Origin: Castellaniella sp049673105
GTDB lineage: Bacteria > Pseudomonadota > Gammaproteobacteria > Burkholderiales > Burkholderiaceae_B
Assembly (NCBI RefSeq): GCF_049673105.1
Contig: NZ_JBATXG010000003.1
Location: forward strand, 25,717-89,716
Direction of reading: 5' to 3'
DNA: 64,000 nucleotides
Shown: positions 43,476-53,700 of the stretch, one piece after another
How the letters are laid out: every line of letters starts with the position of its first letter
How positions within the stretch are numbered: the stretch's first letter is position 1
Program-made: the position numbers and the translations under genes
Notes under the pieces: model-generated
Database searches by the model: none
What the model saw: the letters and a program-made list of their open reading frames with translations, nothing else
What the model was told of the DNA's origin: nothing

Positions 43476-44681
43476 TCATCCTTTCAGCACCTGAGCGATG
43501 GCGCGGGCCACGTAGTCGATATTGGCGCTGTTCAGGGCGGCCACGCAGATGCGACCGCTGCCCACGGCATAGATGCCGAAGTCTGAGCGCAGGCGCTCGA
43601 CCTGGGGCTTGGTCAGGCCCGAATACGAGAACATGCCGCGTTGCGCCTTGACGAAGCTGAAGTCGCGATCGACGCCCTGGGTGTGGATCTGTTCGACCAG
43701 TTGGTGGCGCATGGTGCGGATGCGGTCCCGCATGCCGGCCAGCTCTTCGGCCCACAGGGAAAACAGCGCCGGCGTGTTCAGCACCGTGGACACCAGGGCG
43801 CCGCCGTGAGTGGGCGGATTGGAATAGTTGGTGCGGATCACGCGTTTCAGCTGGCTGAGCACCCGGGCGCTTTCCTCGTCGCCGCTGGTGACCAGGGTCA
43901 GGGCGCCGACGCGTTCACCGTACAAGGAAAACGACTTCGAGAACGAGGAACTGATGAACATGGTCATGCCCAGGTCGGCGAACAGGCGCACGACGGCGGC
44001 GTCTTCTTCCAGGCCCGAACCAAAGCCCTGGTAGGCGATGTCCAGGAAGGGCACCAGCTGGCTGGTTTGCAGTGTCTGGGCGATGTCGCGCCATTGTTCC
44101 GGAGTGGGGTCCACGCCGGTGGGGTTGTGGCAGCAGGCGTGCAGCACGACGATGGTGCCGGCGGGCAGCGCCTTGAGCGAGGCCAGCATGCCGTCGAAGT
44201 TCAGGCCATGAGTGGCGGCGTCGTAGTAGTCGTAGCTGACGACCGGAAAGCCGGCGGCGGAAAACAGGGCTTCATGATTGGCCCAGCTGGGATTGCTGAT
44301 GGCTACTTGCGCCTGAGGCAGGATCTGCTTCAGGAAGTCGGCGCCGACTTTCAAGGCGCCGGTTCCGCCCAGCGTCTGGACGGTAACGGACCGGTGCGCG
44401 GCCAGCAGCGGCGACTTGGCGCCCAGCAGCAGGGCGGCGGCGCCCTGGTTATAGCCGGGAATGCCGTCGATCGGCAGATAGTTGCGCGGGGCAGCTTGCT
44501 CGAACAGCGTGGCTTCTGCTTGGCGCACGGCCTTGAGCAGGGGAATGTGGCCGCCATCGTCCGTGTAGACCCCCACGCCCAGATTGACCTTGGTGGACCG
44601 GGTATCGGCCTTGAATTGTTCGTTCAGGCCCAGAATGGGATCGCGCGGAGCGAGTTCAACAGAAGCGAAAATAGAGGACAT
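43476..44681 (-). CDS. Aromatic/aspartate amino acid aminotransferase (class I)
   Basis: PLP-dependent aminotransferase of the AspC/TyrB group. The 401-residue protein starts MSSIFASVELAPRDPILGLNEQF and shows NLGVGVYTDDGG, CCHNPTGVDPT (substrate site), the PLP lysine Lys249 in SSSFSKSFSLYGERVG and the C-terminal Arg in GSGRICVAALN. It transaminates aspartate or aromatic amino acids with 2-oxoglutarate; tyrB-like activity is likely but specificity is not settled by motifs. It is divergent from uvrB. Confidence 0.93.
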   Translation of the reverse strand: MSSIFASVELAPRDPILGLNEQFKADTRSTKVNLGVGVYTDDGGHIPLLKAVRQAEATLFEQAAPRNYLPIDGIPGYNQGAAALLLGAKSPLLAAHRSVTVQTLGGTGALKVGADFLKQILPQAQVAISNPSWANHEALFSAAGFPVVSYDYYDAATHGLNFDGMLASLKALPAGTIVVLHACCHNPTGVDPTPEQWRDIAQTLQTSQLVPFLDIAYQGFGSGLEEDAAVVRLFADLGMTMFISSSFSKSFSLYGERVGALTLVTSGDEESARVLSQLKRVIRTNYSNPPTHGGALVSTVLNTPALFSLWAEELAGMRDRIRTMRHQLVEQIHTQGVDRDFSFVKAQRGMFSYSGLTKPQVERLRSDFGIYAVGSGRICVAALNSANIDYVARAIAQVLKG

Positions 44682-44713
44682 GGGGTTACCGTTTAGGCAG
44701 AAGGGAATAGTGC

Positions 44714-44742
44714 TTGGTCGCGTGGGCCAACGATGGGATAAT
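44714..44742 (+). promoter_or_regulatory. Sigma-70-type promoter of uvrB
   Basis: TTGGTC (44714-44719), 17 bases, then GATAAT (44737-44742), 33 bases before the uvrB start codon. No CTGT-N8-ACAG LexA box is seen around it. Confidence 0.6.
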
Positions 44743-44775
44743 AAGGGGTTTACCCGAATAGTGTCTAGACGAACC

Positions 44776-46806
44776 ATGGAGAGCGGCATAAATACCCCAG
44801 GTTTTGTGCATTTCCCTGACAGCCCATTTCAGTTGTATCAGCCGTATCCGCCGGCCGGCGACCAGCCTGCCGCGATCGATGCCCTGGAAGCCGGGGTGCG
44901 CGATGGTCTGATGAGCCAGACGCTGCTGGGGGTGACCGGGTCGGGCAAGACCTACACCATGGCCAATCTGATCGCCCGCACCGGGCGCCCGGCCATCGTG
45001 CTGGCGCCCAATAAAACCCTGGCTGCCCAGCTATATGCCGAAATGCGCGAATTCTTTCCCCGCAACGCGGTGGAATATTTCGTGTCCTACTACGATTACT
45101 ATCAGCCCGAGGCCTACGTGCCATCGCGCGACCTGTTCATTGAAAAGGATTCGTCCATCAATGAACACATCGAGCAGATGCGCCTGTCGGCCACGAAAAG
45201 CCTGCTGGAACGCAGGGACACCATCATCGTAGGCACCGTGTCCTGCATCTACGGGATCGGCAATCCGGCGGATTACCACGCGATGGTGCTGACCCTGCGC
45301 ACAGGCGACCGCATTGGCCGCCAGGAAATCCTGGCGCGGCTGGTCTCCATGCAATACGAGCGCAATGATACGGATTTTGCCCGCGGGACTTTTCGCGCCA
45401 GGGGCGAGATCATTGATGTGTTTCCGGCCGAACACGCGGAACAGGCGCTGCGCATCACGCTGTTTGACGACGAAATCGAATCCCTGGACCTGTTCGACCC
45501 CCTGACGGGCAAGCTGGTGCAGAATCTGGTGCGCTTCACCATCTTTCCCAGTTCACACTACGTGACGCCGCGCGAAACGGTGCTGCATGCCATCGAGACC
45601 ATCAAGGAAGAACTGCGCGACCGTCTGGCGGAACTGACTGCCGATGGCCGCCTGGTCGAAGTCCAGCGCCTGGAACAGCGCACCCGCTTCGATCTGGAAA
45701 TGCTGCAGGAACTAGGTTTCTGCAAGGGCATCGAGAACTACTCCCGCCATCTGTCGGGGGCGGCGCCGGGCGAACCCCCGCCCACCCTGATCGACTACTT
45801 GCCGGCCCGGTCCCTGATGTTCATCGACGAAAGCCACGTCACCATCGGCCAGTTGGGCGGCATGTACCGAGGCGACCGCTCGCGCAAGGAAACCCTGGTG
45901 CAGTTCGGGTTCCGCCTGCCATCGGCCTTGGACAACCGGCCCCTGCGCCTCGAGGAATTCGAGGCCCGCATGCCGCAGTGCGTGTTCGTGTCCGCCACGC
46001 CGGGGCCGTACGAGGCCGAGCACGCCGATGCCGTCATCGAACAGGTGGTGCGTCCCACCGGTCTGGTTGACCCGGAAGTCGAACTGCGTCCCGCCGCCAC
46101 CCAGGTCGATGATCTGCTGGGCGAGGCCAAGCTGCGCATCGCCGCGCGCGAGCGTGTCCTGGTGACGACGCTGACCAAGCGCATGGCCGAGGACCTGACC
46201 GAATACCTGCAGGAAAACGGCCTGAAGGTGCGCTATCTGCACTCGGACATCGATACGGTCGAGCGGGTCGAGATCATCCGCGACTTGCGTCTGGGCGCTT
46301 TTGACGTGCTGGTGGGCATCAACCTGCTGCGCGAGGGCCTGGATATCCCGGAAGTCTCTCTGGTGGCGATCCTGGACGCGGACAAGGAAGGGTTTCTGCG
46401 TTCAGAGCGCAGCCTGATTCAGACCATCGGGCGGGCGGCGCGCAATCTGAACGGTCGCGCCATCCTGTATGCCGACCGGGTGACGGATTCCATGCGCCGG
46501 GCGATGGATGAAACGGCCCGCCGCCGGGAAAAGCAGCAGGCCTTCAATGAAGAACACGGCATCACGGCGCGCGGGGTCAGCAAGGCCGTGCGCGATCTGA
46601 TCGACGGGGTGTCGGTCGCCGCCGGTCCGGTGCTGGAAGCCTCGGGCTTTGATGCCAGCGTGCTGGGTGACGACAAGGCCTTGGCGCGGGAAATCAAGCG
46701 TCTGGAACATTTGATGAATGACCATGCGCGCAACCTGGAATTCGAGCAGGCCGCCGCCGCGCGCGATGCCTTGCGGGCGCTGAAAGACCAGGCCTTGCTG
46801 TCTTGA
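44776..46806 (+). CDS. uvrB: Excinuclease ABC subunit B
   Basis: Damage-verification helicase of nucleotide excision repair, loaded by UvrA and cut by UvrC. The 676-residue protein has Walker A GVTGSGKT (residues 52-59), the beta-hairpin with the Tyr-rich YYDYYQPEAYVP (about 108-120), helicase motifs MFIDESHV (II), FVSATPGPYE (III-like), GINLLREGLDIPEVSL (V) and QTIGRAARN (VI), and a C-terminal UVR motif (LEHLMNDHARNLEFEQAAAARD). The start is ATG 44776 because upstream sequence is promoter and antisense to the aminotransferase gene. It is near lexA and a UvrD-type helicase gene is also in the window. Confidence 0.98.
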   Translation: MESGINTPGFVHFPDSPFQLYQPYPPAGDQPAAIDALEAGVRDGLMSQTLLGVTGSGKTYTMANLIARTGRPAIVLAPNKTLAAQLYAEMREFFPRNAVEYFVSYYDYYQPEAYVPSRDLFIEKDSSINEHIEQMRLSATKSLLERRDTIIVGTVSCIYGIGNPADYHAMVLTLRTGDRIGRQEILARLVSMQYERNDTDFARGTFRARGEIIDVFPAEHAEQALRITLFDDEIESLDLFDPLTGKLVQNLVRFTIFPSSHYVTPRETVLHAIETIKEELRDRLAELTADGRLVEVQRLEQRTRFDLEMLQELGFCKGIENYSRHLSGAAPGEPPPTLIDYLPARSLMFIDESHVTIGQLGGMYRGDRSRKETLVQFGFRLPSALDNRPLRLEEFEARMPQCVFVSATPGPYEAEHADAVIEQVVRPTGLVDPEVELRPAATQVDDLLGEAKLRIAARERVLVTTLTKRMAEDLTEYLQENGLKVRYLHSDIDTVERVEIIRDLRLGAFDVLVGINLLREGLDIPEVSLVAILDADKEGFLRSERSLIQTIGRAARNLNGRAILYADRVTDSMRRAMDETARRREKQQAFNEEHGITARGVSKAVRDLIDGVSVAAGPVLEASGFDASVLGDDKALAREIKRLEHLMNDHARNLEFEQAAAARDALRALKDQALLS

Positions 46807-46929
46807 TGGCCTGCGGCAGAGGCATGAATGCCCCTGCGTCGCAAAGTGACTGACACGACAGGAATTTTTGTGAATTTTCCCGGAAAAAGCTTGCCAATTT
46901 CCGGGTTTTCCCTCACACTTTCACCTATC

Positions 46930-47418
46930 ATGCATAAGGTACTTTTTGTCTGCACGGGCAACATCTGCCGTTCCCCCTCTGCCCAGGGTGTATTCCAGCA
47001 CCTGATCGATGAAGCCGACCTGTCGGACGCGATTTGTGTCGACTCGGCGGCTACTCACCAATTCCACGTGGGCGAGGCTCCCGATGCGCGTGCGCAGACG
47101 GCGGCCCGCAAACGCGGCTATGACCTGTCCACCCACGTGGCGCGGCAGATCACGTCCGACGATTTTCGCGATGCGGACCTGATCCTGTCCATGGATTGGG
47201 AAAACATGTCTGCATTGCAGCAGCGCTGCCCGAAAATCTATCAACACAAACTGATGCTGTTGATGCGCTTTTCCAACGAATACGAAGAAGCCACCGTGCC
47301 CGACCCCTATTATGGCGGCCCCGAAGGCTTCAACAAGGTCCTGGACTACATCGAAGACGCCTGTCAGGGGGTTCTCGAACTCGTGCGCAAGCGCGCCCTG
47401 CAATATCAGGCCGCCTGA
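46930..47418 (+). CDS. Low-molecular-weight protein tyrosine phosphatase
   Basis: Cys-dependent phosphatase of 162 residues. The active-site loop is CTGNICRS (residues 8-15; nucleophile Cys8, Arg14), with the general acid Asp in VPDPYYGG. ATG 46930 is chosen over the longer frame to 46828 because the P-loop must follow directly on the first strand (MHKVLFVC). Function in bacteria varies (exopolysaccharide control, stress, arsenate reductase-like); no wzc-type kinase is nearby. The gene stands alone after uvrB and ends in a terminator. Confidence 0.94.
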   Translation: MHKVLFVCTGNICRSPSAQGVFQHLIDEADLSDAICVDSAATHQFHVGEAPDARAQTAARKRGYDLSTHVARQITSDDFRDADLILSMDWENMSALQQRCPKIYQHKLMLLMRFSNEYEEATVPDPYYGGPEGFNKVLDYIEDACQGVLELVRKRALQYQAA

Positions 47419-47462
47419 TTCTATCCGGCACCGTTCGCCTGCCCACTGCTGCATCTGATCGA

Positions 47463-47485
47463 CGCCCTGTCTGACAGGGCGTTTT
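47463..47485 (+). terminator. Terminator after the phosphatase gene
   Basis: CGCCCTGT (47463-47470) pairs perfectly with ACAGGGCG (47474-47481) around a CTG loop, then TTTTGT. It also separates the gene from the convergent marR-type gene. Confidence 0.8.
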
Positions 47486-47552
47486 GTATTGTGCGCGGCA
47501 CAAGCGCATTTCTGCGTGAGGTCGGGGGACAGGCCTGGCAATCACCCGCTCT

Positions 47553-48002
47553 TCAACGCTTGCGGCTTTCGAGCATGCGCTGAAGCAATGTCTGAAGCTG
47601 TTGCCGATCTGATGCGCCAAGCTGTTCCGTCAGTGGCGCCAGTGCCAGTTGTGTTTGTGCCTGCAGACGCTTGACTAGTTCGGCGCCGGCATCAGTCAGA
47701 AAAACATCGGTTGCCCTGCCGTCTTCCGTATTGGGCGCGCGCGCCACGAGTCCCTTCTTTTCCGCTCGGGCGATCAGCCCCGACATGGTCTGTTTCTCCA
47801 GCCCCAGGTAGTCGGCCAGTTCGCTCATCCGCGGGCGCCGGTCCCACAGAATGCCCAGCACGCGCATCAGCGTGAGAGACAGGTCATTTTCGGCGCCGAG
47901 CTTGTTGAGAACGGCCATCGTGACAAAGGCAGTCGGTACGAGCACGTCGGCCAGTCCTTCGTCGCTTGGGGGAGGCGGCGCCATGATTGTTTGCTGTTTC
48001 AT
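47553..48002 (-). CDS. MarR-family transcriptional regulator
   Basis: A 149-residue winged-helix repressor. The recognition region is MSELADYLGLEKQTMSGLIARAEKKGLVAR, and the wing is RAPNTEDGRATDVFLTDAGAEL with the conserved Asp-x-Arg. It starts at 48002, divergent from a complete RND pump operon, and the gap holds two copies of a palindrome overlapping the pump promoter. It is therefore probably a ligand-released repressor of the pump and itself; that is inference from arrangement. Confidence 0.93.
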   Translation of the reverse strand: MKQQTIMAPPPPSDEGLADVLVPTAFVTMAVLNKLGAENDLSLTLMRVLGILWDRRPRMSELADYLGLEKQTMSGLIARAEKKGLVARAPNTEDGRATDVFLTDAGAELVKRLQAQTQLALAPLTEQLGASDRQQLQTLLQRMLESRKR

Positions 48003-48014
48003 GTTGGCTCTATC

Positions 48015-48044
48015 TTGACATAGTTCGTACTACGCATCAATAAT
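48015..48044 (+). promoter_or_regulatory. Promoter of the second RND pump operon
   Basis: TTGACA (48015-48020), 18 bases, then AATAAT (48039-48044). The spacer and the region just downstream carry the two MarR-type palindromes. Confidence 0.6.
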
Positions 48045-48061
48045 AGATCGTAATACGAACT
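48022..48061. promoter_or_regulatory. Double MarR-type operator between the regulator and the RND operon
   Basis: AGTTCGTACTACG (48022-48034) and CGTAATACGAACT (48049-48061) are inverted copies with one mismatch. Each half is itself a palindrome around CGTA-N-TACG, so two dimer sites lie 24 bases apart, one in the promoter spacer and one over the start region. Confidence 0.7.
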
Positions 48062-48123
48062 TTCAGGAATGCGTGTTCATCGCAGGAGAGTCCCTTGAAA
48101 ACAGTCGCCATCATCCCATTCAA

Positions 48124-49587
48124 ATGAGTCTCCGCCTGAGTGTTCGTCTATCTTCCCTGGCGCTGTCCAGCGGTCTGGTCCTGATGCTGACCGCATGCAC
48201 GGGTATGCCGGTGCGCGCTCCGGCGGTCGTTGATCTGCCCGAGGCGTGGCGCGCGCCCTTGCCTCATGGCGGGTCGACAGTGGCGCTTGCGGACTGGTGG
48301 AGGGCATTCTCCGATCCCTTGTTTGTCTCGCTGATTGAACGCGCCCAGGCAGCCAACCCGAATCTGCAGGCGGCTGCCGCCAGGCATCGGCGGGCGCGTG
48401 CCCTGGTCACCGAGTCCCGCGCCGACTTGCTGCCGACAGTTGACCTCGACGCCACCTCCAGCCGTGGCAAGAACCTCAACAGCATTCCCGGCGTTTCCAC
48501 CCAGTCGGACGCCCGATTCACTGCCAGTTGGGAGATCGATCTCTTTGGCGGCAAGCGCGCTGCGGCCGATGAGCAAGCGGCGCGGGCCGATGCCGCGCAA
48601 TATGATTGGCATGCGGCACGGGTGACGTTGGCAGCCGATGTCGCCGGGGCCTATCTGGACTTGCGCTTGGCACAGGCGCGCGAGGAAGTCGCCGCACTCG
48701 ATGGCTTATTGGCGGCGCAGCTGCTTGCCTGGGGCCGCCGGCAGCAGGCGGGCGGTCTCTTCAGTGCAAATGATGTCGCCGTGCTGCAGGCCGATGCTGC
48801 GTTGGCTTCGGCCCGCCGCAATGCCGAACGGGCAGAGGCGCAGGTGGCGTTGCAGGAACTGGCTTTGCTGCTGGGCATATCGGCGGCCCCCTTGGCGCTT
48901 GAACTGCAGGCCGCCGCCTTGCCCACAGCCTGGGCCTGGCCGCGCCGTGGGCTGCCCGGCGTCCCTGGGTTCGAAGTCTACGCGTTGCCGGCGCAGTTGC
49001 TGGCGCAGCGTCCCGATGTGGCTGCCGCCCACCAGCGTTGGCTGGCGGCACAGGCCCACTACCGCAGCGTGGATGCTCAACGGTATCCGCAGCTGAGTCT
49101 GGGCGCCCTGGCCGGTGAAGCCCGCCTCAGTGTGGGGGGGATGAACACACTGAGCTCTCTCTGGTCGATCGGCCCGAGTCTGACATTGCCACTGTTCGAT
49201 GGTGGAAGGCGCCGGGCCCAAGGCCGGGCCGCGCAGGCGTCGATCGATGAAGCGGCGGCGGCGCTGCAGTCGACATGGCAAACCGCCGTCGCCGAGGTCG
49301 AGGAATCGCTGGAGCGCATGGTTGCTGCGCGCGATCGCAGACGTGAAGCCGAAACAGTGGCGCGCGAATGGCAAGGCGTGGCCCAACGTGCCGTTTTGCA
49401 GGCGAGAGTGGGCCTGTACAGCGGTCCTGAGCGCGTCGCTTCGCAACGCAATGCTCTGACTGCTCACGATGATGTGCTGACCGCGCAGGCGGATCAGGCC
49501 AGGGCCTGGTTCCGCCTGTACCGCAGTCTGGGTGGCGGTTGGAACGTCGATCCGGATGCCATCGATCAACTGGCCGCTCAGTCATGA
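48124..49587 (+). CDS. RND efflux outer-membrane lipoprotein channel (second pump)
   Basis: A 487-residue NodT/OprM-type channel. With ATG 48124 the N-terminus is a lipoprotein signal, MSLRLSVRLSSLALSSGLVLMLTAC, and Cys25 would be acylated. A GTG in frame at 48073 would extend it by 17 residues and spoil the signal. OEP repeats and LPLFDGGRRRAQGRAAQASIDEAAAALQ in the second half are typical. Gene order here is channel-adaptor-permease, unlike the first pump. The stop overlaps the adaptor start (ATGA). Confidence 0.9.
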   Translation: MSLRLSVRLSSLALSSGLVLMLTACTGMPVRAPAVVDLPEAWRAPLPHGGSTVALADWWRAFSDPLFVSLIERAQAANPNLQAAAARHRRARALVTESRADLLPTVDLDATSSRGKNLNSIPGVSTQSDARFTASWEIDLFGGKRAAADEQAARADAAQYDWHAARVTLAADVAGAYLDLRLAQAREEVAALDGLLAAQLLAWGRRQQAGGLFSANDVAVLQADAALASARRNAERAEAQVALQELALLLGISAAPLALELQAAALPTAWAWPRRGLPGVPGFEVYALPAQLLAQRPDVAAAHQRWLAAQAHYRSVDAQRYPQLSLGALAGEARLSVGGMNTLSSLWSIGPSLTLPLFDGGRRRAQGRAAQASIDEAAAALQSTWQTAVAEVEESLERMVAARDRRREAETVAREWQGVAQRAVLQARVGLYSGPERVASQRNALTAHDDVLTAQADQARAWFRLYRSLGGGWNVDPDAIDQLAAQS

Positions 49588-50714
49588 AGCATCGTTTCGC
49601 CTATCTTTCGGCTGCCGCTGCGGTCCTTTCCATTGTCTGCGCCGCTCTGTTCGTGGCCATGCGTGATGCGGCTCCCCTTGTCTCTGAATCGTCCTCTGCG
49701 GTGCCGCCCGCCTTGACGGTCAAGCGCACCTTGGTCACCGCGCAGCAGTGGCCGCAAACATTGGACGCTGTCGGCAGCATCGCCGCCTGGCAGGAAATCG
49801 TGATCAGCGCTGAGATCGGCGGGCGGCGTCTGTCGCGCTTGCTGGTCGATATCGGTGACCGGGTGACGCAAGGACAGCTTATGGCGCAGCTTGGTCCCGG
49901 CACGCTTGAGGCCGATCTGAACGCCAGCCGTGCGGCGCTTCGAGAGGCCCAAGCCACTGCCGCAGAGGCGGGGCGTGCGGCGGGTCGCGCCCGTGCCTTG
50001 CAGGGTACCGAGGTCTTGTCTGCGCAGGCTATCGACCAGGCGCTGGTGGCCGGCGATGTCGCGCAAGCTCGTTTGGCTGCGGCCCGCGCACGCGTGCAGG
50101 CCGATGCGTTGCGGCTGGCCTACACCCAGGTGCGCGCGCCGGATGACGGCGTGATCAGCTTGCGACCTGCGGTGGCGGGTGCGCTCGTCCAGCAAGGGGA
50201 AGAAATCATGCGCCTGCAACGTCAGGGGCGGCTTGAATGGCGTGCTGAACTGCCGGGGCCGGAACTTGCGCGCGTGACGCCAGGTCAGACCGTACGGGTC
50301 ACGCTGGACGGCACGCGGACTGTCGAAGGCCGTGTGCGCAACATCTCACCGCAGGTCGATCCGCAAAGCCGTACCGGCATCGTGTACGTGGATCTCAAGC
50401 CCGCCGCTCGGGTGCGGGCCGGGCTGTTTGCCCGAGGCGAGTTTCTACTGGATCCGCGTGCGGTGCTGGCGCTGCCCGCAACCGCCATCCTGCTGCGCGA
50501 CGGCTTCAGCTATGTCTTCCGCATCGAGGGTGGTGATAGGGTGCGGCAGCAGAAAGTCATGCTGGGCGCAAGGCGCGGCGATCAGGTGGAGATCCGTGAA
50601 GGACTGGCTGCCGGCGCCGCTGTGGTTGAGTCCGGGGTCGGCTTCCTGGCGGATGGGGTGACGGTGCGTGTCACCGCGACCGCTGCGCCACCGTCCTCCG
50701 ACACGGTGCGCTGA
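49584..50714 (+). CDS. RND efflux periplasmic adaptor protein (second pump)
   Basis: Membrane fusion protein of 376 residues. N-terminal hydrophobic anchor (residues 7-26), lipoyl half-motifs around VIISAEIGGRRLSRLLVDIGDRV (as EIVISAEIGGRR...), a coiled coil (about 110-180), then RLAYTQVRAPDDGVISLRPAVAGALVQQGEEI. The start overlaps the channel gene, and the permease gene follows after 11 bases. Confidence 0.92.
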   Translation: MKHRFAYLSAAAAVLSIVCAALFVAMRDAAPLVSESSSAVPPALTVKRTLVTAQQWPQTLDAVGSIAAWQEIVISAEIGGRRLSRLLVDIGDRVTQGQLMAQLGPGTLEADLNASRAALREAQATAAEAGRAAGRARALQGTEVLSAQAIDQALVAGDVAQARLAAARARVQADALRLAYTQVRAPDDGVISLRPAVAGALVQQGEEIMRLQRQGRLEWRAELPGPELARVTPGQTVRVTLDGTRTVEGRVRNISPQVDPQSRTGIVYVDLKPAARVRAGLFARGEFLLDPRAVLALPATAILLRDGFSYVFRIEGGDRVRQQKVMLGARRGDQVEIREGLAAGAAVVESGVGFLADGVTVRVTATAAPPSSDTVR

Positions 50715-50725
50715 AGAGGGCGGCC

Positions 50726-53700
50726 ATGAATTTTTCAGATTGGTCGATTCGCAATCCTGTTCCGACTATCTTGCTGTTTGCCCTGCTGACGGTGGCGGGG
50801 CTATTCGCATTCGGCGGCGCCAAAATCCAGAATTTCCCCGACGTCGATCTGCCCCTGGTGACGGTCGTGGCCAGCTTGCCGGGCGTGGCGCCCGCCCAAA
50901 TGGAAACCGAGGTGGCGCGCAAGCTGGAGAATGCCATGGCCACCATGAAGGGGCTGCGGCACTTGCATACGACGGTGCAGGACGGCGTAGCCACGGTCTC
51001 GGCTGAGTTCCGCCTGGAGAAGCCCCCTCAGGAAGCCTTGGACGATACGCGGGCCGCCGTGGCCCGTGTGCGGGCGGACTTGCCTGCCGCCTTGCGTGAC
51101 CCCGTCATCAGCAAGGTAGAGTTCAAGAATGCCCCGATTCTGACGTATACGGTGGCCTCGTCGCGCATGGATGAGGAAGCCTTGTCGTGGTTCGTCGATG
51201 ACCAGATCACGCGGCGTCTGCTGGCCGTGCCCGGCGTCGGAGCCGTCAACCGTGTCGGTGGCGTCAATCGTGAAGTCCGCGTGGAACTGGACCCCGATCG
51301 ACTGTTGGCATTGCGCCTGAGCGCGGCTGATGTGTCACGCCGGCTTGGCCAGATGCAAGGCGAGGCCTCCGGCGGTCGCATCAGGCTGGGTAGCGGCGAG
51401 CAGACGATACGCGCGGTCGTTGCGGCACCCTCGGCGGCGGCTCTGGCGGCGATTGCCATTCCCTTGCAGGATGGTCGTGTCGTGCGTCTGGACCAAGTGG
51501 CCTCCGTGACCGATACCGTGGCTGAGCGCCGTAGCGCCGCCTTTCTGAACGGCAATCCGGTCGTCGGCTTCGAGGTTCTGCGCACCACGGGCGCGGGTGA
51601 CCTGGCCGTGGCCGATGGCGTGCGCCAGGCGCTCGCCGCATTGAAAGCCGAACAGCCGGATCTTGAACTGACCGAAGCATTCAACGCCGTCGATCCAGTT
51701 GTGGAGAACTTCGAAGGCAGCATGTCGCTGCTTCTGGAAGGCGCTTTGCTGGCGGTGCTTGTCGTGGGACTCTTTTTGCGCGATATCCGCGCGACGTTCA
51801 TCAGCGCCGTGGCTCTGCCGCTGTCCATCATCCCCACTTTCCTGTTCATGCAATGGCTGGGGTTCACGCTGAACGTCGTCACCTTGCTGTCGCTATCGTT
51901 GGTGGTGGGCATCCTGGTGGATGATGCCATCGTCGAGATCGAGAACATCATGCGCCACTTGGCGCAGGGCAAGGATCCGCTGGAGGCTGCGCGGGAAGCA
52001 AGCGATGAGATCGGGATGGCGGTGATCGCCACCACCTTTGCGCTGATTGCCGTCTTCCTGCCCACTGCCTTCATGGATGGCCTGGCCGGCAAGTTCTTCG
52101 TGCAGTTCGGATGGACCGCGTCCATCGCGGTCTTCTTTTCGCTTGTCGTGGCCCGGCTGTGCACGCCCATGATGGCGGCCTATTGGTTGAAGAAGCCGGC
52201 CCGAGCCCATGCCGAACCATTCTGGATGCCGGCCTATCTGAAGGCTGCGCGCTGGGCATTCGCGCACAAGGGCGCGACGCTGACGATCGTGGCGTCTTTC
52301 AGCATCGCCAGTTGCACGCCGCTGCTGACGGGCGCGATCAAAAGCGATTTCATGCCGCCCGCTGACGTGAGCCAGACCCGCATCAGCGTCGAACTGCCGC
52401 CGGGCAGCACCTTCGAGCAGACGCGCGCTGTCGCTGATCAGGTGGGCGCAGCCGTGGCCGCGCATCCGCAGGTGACCACGGTCTATACCGCTGTCGGCGG
52501 CGGCAGCGCCGGAGATAGCCCGGTGCACAATGCAGCCGAAGCGCGCATGGCGAATCTGACGCTGAACCTGATGTCGCGCGAAGAGCGCCCAGACCAGAGC
52601 CAGCAGCTCATCGAGCGCGAACTGCGTTCCCGTTTGCTGGATGTGGCGGGCGCGCGCATCAAGGTGGCCGTGGATGAGGTCTATACCTTGGTGCTCTCCG
52701 GCGAGGATAGCGACCTGCTGGCGCAGCATGCGGCCAGGGTAGAGCAGGAATTGCGCGGTCTGGCAGGCATCGGCCAAGTAATCAGCAGCGCGAGCTTGCA
52801 GCGGCCGGAATTGATTGTGCGTCCGGATACGGCCCGAGCAGCCGATCTGGGCGTGAGCACGGATGCGATTGCAGAGACGTTGCGGGTGGCTGCTCTGGGC
52901 GACTATGAGCAGTTTCTGCCAAAGCTGAATCTGGACCAGCGTCAGGTGCCGATTGTGGTGCGACTGCCCGATGATGCGATGCATGACCTCGCCTTGCTGC
53001 GCCAGCTCACGGTGCCGGGCGCTCGCGGCCCCGTGCCGCTGAGCCATGTGGCCGAGATGACGATTGCCAGCGGGCCGGCGCAGATCAGCCGCCTTGACCG
53101 CCGGCGCAATGTGAACTTCGAGATCGAACTCAACGGTCAGGCGCTGGGCGATGTACAGCAGCGCGTCGCCGCCTTGCCCAGCCTGTCGCATCTGCCTCCC
53201 GGTTTGTTCAGGAACGACATCGGCGAGGCGGAAACGTCCAACGAACTGGGCCGGAGTTTCCTGCTGGCGATGGGCGCCGGCGTGGCCTGCATCTACATCG
53301 TGCTGGTGCTGTTGTTTCGTGCCTGGGTGCAGCCGGTGACGATTCTTGGCGCGCTGCTGTTATCGGTGCCTGGGGTGATCCTGGTCTTATTCGCCACCGG
53401 CACCAACCTCAGCATGCCTGTCATGATCGGGGTGATCATGTTGATGGGGATTTCCTCCAAGAATTCCATCCTGCTGGTGGAATATGCAATCATGGCGCGC
53501 CGCGGTCACGGCATGTCGCGGCATGAGGCATTGCTGGATGCCTGCCATAAGCGTGCGCGCCCCATCGTGATGACGACGCTGGCGATGGGCGTTGGCATGC
53601 TGCCCATTGCGCTGGGCTTGGGCGCCGATCCGAGCTTTCGTGCACCGATGGCCATTGTCGTGATCGGCGGTCTGATCACCTCGACGTTCTTGAGTCTGTT

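Noticed and set aside
44682..44775. A LexA box in front of uvrB
   Set aside because: No CTGT-N8-ACAG-like sequence is present; only a sigma-70-type promoter is seen.
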